Shown: positions 6,327 to 7,269 of the stretch, in pieces | How the letters are laid out: each line of letters starts with the position of its first letter | Position numbering within the stretch: position 1 is the stretch's first letter | Origin: PWHG01 sp964406935 | GTDB lineage: Bacteria > Patescibacteriota > Patescibacteriia > Patescibacteriales > UBA12465 | Direction: 5' to 3' | NCBI GenBank assembly: GCA_964406935.1 | Contig: CAYOTM010000029.1 | Span: 1-7,269 of the forward strand | DNA: 7,269 nt | Made by a program: the position numbers and the translations under genes | Notes under the pieces: model-generated | The model's input: only the letters and a program-made list of their open reading frames with translations | The model's database searches: none | What the model was told of the DNA's origin: nothing

Positions 6327-6357
6327 AAAAAACCACCCATTTATTTAGGTGGTTTTT
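6327..6357 (-). terminator. intrinsic terminator of the TPR gene
   Basis: A perfect ten-pair inverted repeat (AAAAACCACC at 6328-6337, GGTGGTTTTT at 6348-6357) with a 10-base AT-rich loop is followed on the minus strand by a run of six T (6332-6327) and then ATTTT. It begins 22 bases after the TPR gene stop. Because the flanking A and T runs are symmetric it could also end plus-strand transcripts, but no plus-strand gene reaches it. Confidence 0.88.
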
Positions 6358-6378
6358 AAGTCTACTTATTAATCTAAT

Positions 6379-7269
6379 CTACTCTTCAGGCTCTAAGGTT
6401 TCAATTGCGGCTAAAAATTCATCTAAAGAGCCTTTCAAGGAAGGATCAAGCTGAACAGCTCCCTGGGCAGCTAAAAGTGCTTTTTCAGTATTGCCTAAAA
6501 GCATGTTAATGCGCGCTAACTGAATAAAAACAACGGGGTCTTCTGATTGAAGGTAAACCAGTCTTTCTAAGATATTTAAGGCAGCCTGGTAATCAGCTGC
6601 TTCATCATATTGTTCAAAAGCATAAACTAAAAGAGGACTATAACCCACCAAAGACAAGCCGTTTCTCGCCTGACAATCTTTTAAGTTTTCTAAAGCGGCT
6701 TCCTGCTTTTCAAATAAGAAATTAACTTGAGCTAGCTGACAATAGGGTTCGGGAATATTAGGGTTAAGGCTAATCGCATAGTTGGTGGTTTCATAATATT
6801 CATCCAACCTGTCTTGCACTAAAAAGATTTGGGCTTTGACTAAATATAAGGGTAAACGCCGGGGGCTAGCAGCAATCGCTTGTTCAATTTTTTCCAGAGC
6901 TTGCTCTAAATATTTTTCTCCAAGTTCATGATCTTGATAAATTAAGGCAGCCGCTTGCAAGGCTTTAGTTTGCTGTAAGTTAGTTAAGCTATCGGCTGGA
7001 TTATAGGCTAAATTTTTCTCCCCTAAATCTAAAATAAATTCTACCGCCGGACCAATTTCGGCGCTGGGTAATTTAGCAATTACATTTGAATTACTGCCAA
7101 AAAAATTAATTAAGATTTGACGGGCATCGCGATCCAAGGGGGTGCCTAAAGAAATTGCTTGGCGATAAGTTTCTAAGCCAGCCATTGTTTCGCCATTAAC
7201 AATCTGGGCATAACCAGCAATCGTTCCCTTAAAAACTAACCAGGGGCGATAATTAGCCAAATAAGCAAC
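6379..7269 (-). CDS. TPR-domain protein, C-terminal part; possibly the tail of an O-antigen ligase/polymerase-type membrane protein
   Basis: The frame is open to the window edge (the first visible codons read VAYLANYRPW), so this is a C-terminal fragment of about 296 residues. The TTG at 7260 could serve as a start, but a longer gene is more likely. Helical pairs with TPR spacing are visible. ALEKIEQAIAASPRRLPLYL, then FLVQDRLDEYYETTNYAISL-NPNIPEPYCQLAQ, YQAALNILERLVYLQSEDPVVF and LGNTEKALLAAQGAVQLDP show the usual A/L-G-A-P positions. The arrangement of an N-P-W segment, an early repeat GLETYRQAISLGTPLDRDAR and an AIAASPRRLPLYL repeat resembles the soluble tail attached to Wzy/O-antigen-ligase-like proteins of Patescibacteria; this is recalled family resemblance and the membrane part is not in view. 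The protein ends at TAG 6381-6379 and is followed by a terminator, so it is the last gene of its unit. Confidence 0.8.
   Translation of the reverse strand, partial: VAYLANYRPWLVFKGTIAGYAQIVNGETMAGLETYRQAISLGTPLDRDARQILINFFGSNSNVIAKLPSAEIGPAVEFILDLGEKNLAYNPADSLTNLQQTKALQAAALIYQDHELGEKYLEQALEKIEQAIAASPRRLPLYLVKAQIFLVQDRLDEYYETTNYAISLNPNIPEPYCQLAQVNFLFEKQEAALENLKDCQARNGLSLVGYSPLLVYAFEQYDEAADYQAALNILERLVYLQSEDPVVFIQLARINMLLGNTEKALLAAQGAVQLDPSLKGSLDEFLAAIETLEPEE

Overview
The window is AT-rich and every gene I can support reads on the minus strand, so gene order is described from high to low coordinates. The mix suggests a Candidate Phyla Radiation (Patescibacteria) genome. It combines a compact bacterial class A RNase P RNA, a TPR protein resembling the soluble tail of CPR O-antigen-ligase-type proteins, a giant secreted protein with lamin-tail and LamG domains, a Phd/RelE-type toxin-antitoxin pair, and no clear Shine-Dalgarno sequence at any visible start. 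That placement is inference from style, not from a phylogenetic marker. The standard code fits: the five visible genes stop at TAA (four) or TAG (one), and a frame of over 1,360 codons rich in Trp and Gly has no in-frame TGA.

Layout: 7269-6379 is the C-terminal part of a TPR protein that continues beyond the window edge, followed by a strong intrinsic terminator (6327-6357). A new transcription unit then starts near 6270. It encodes a single-pass membrane protein with a HEAT-like helical extracytoplasmic domain (6232-5222) and a very large secreted protein (5186-1098). The large protein carries, in order, a signal peptide, a YiiX/NlpC-P60-like permuted papain-fold domain with a visible His-Glu-Cys set, a Ser/Pro-rich linker, a lamin-tail domain, an acidic Asn/Asp/Glu linker, a second closely similar lamin-tail domain and two LamG-type lectin folds. 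I read these two genes as one surface module: a membrane scaffold plus a long secreted enzyme/adhesin.

Below it is an autonomous toxin-antitoxin operon: a Phd/YefM-type antitoxin (970-755) and a RelE-family toxin (750-511), 4 bases apart. A promoter at 997-1025 is overlapped by inverted and direct repeats that look like the autoregulatory operator, and a hairpin terminator lies at 376-407. The last element is rnpB (287 to beyond position 1), driven by a near-consensus promoter at 294-322; its 3' end is cut by the window edge.

The least familiar items are the domain architecture of the giant protein, its neighbour of unknown function, and the near-identical nucleotide patch shared by its two lamin-tail repeats. 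No CRISPR array, tRNA, insertion sequence or prophage gene was seen.
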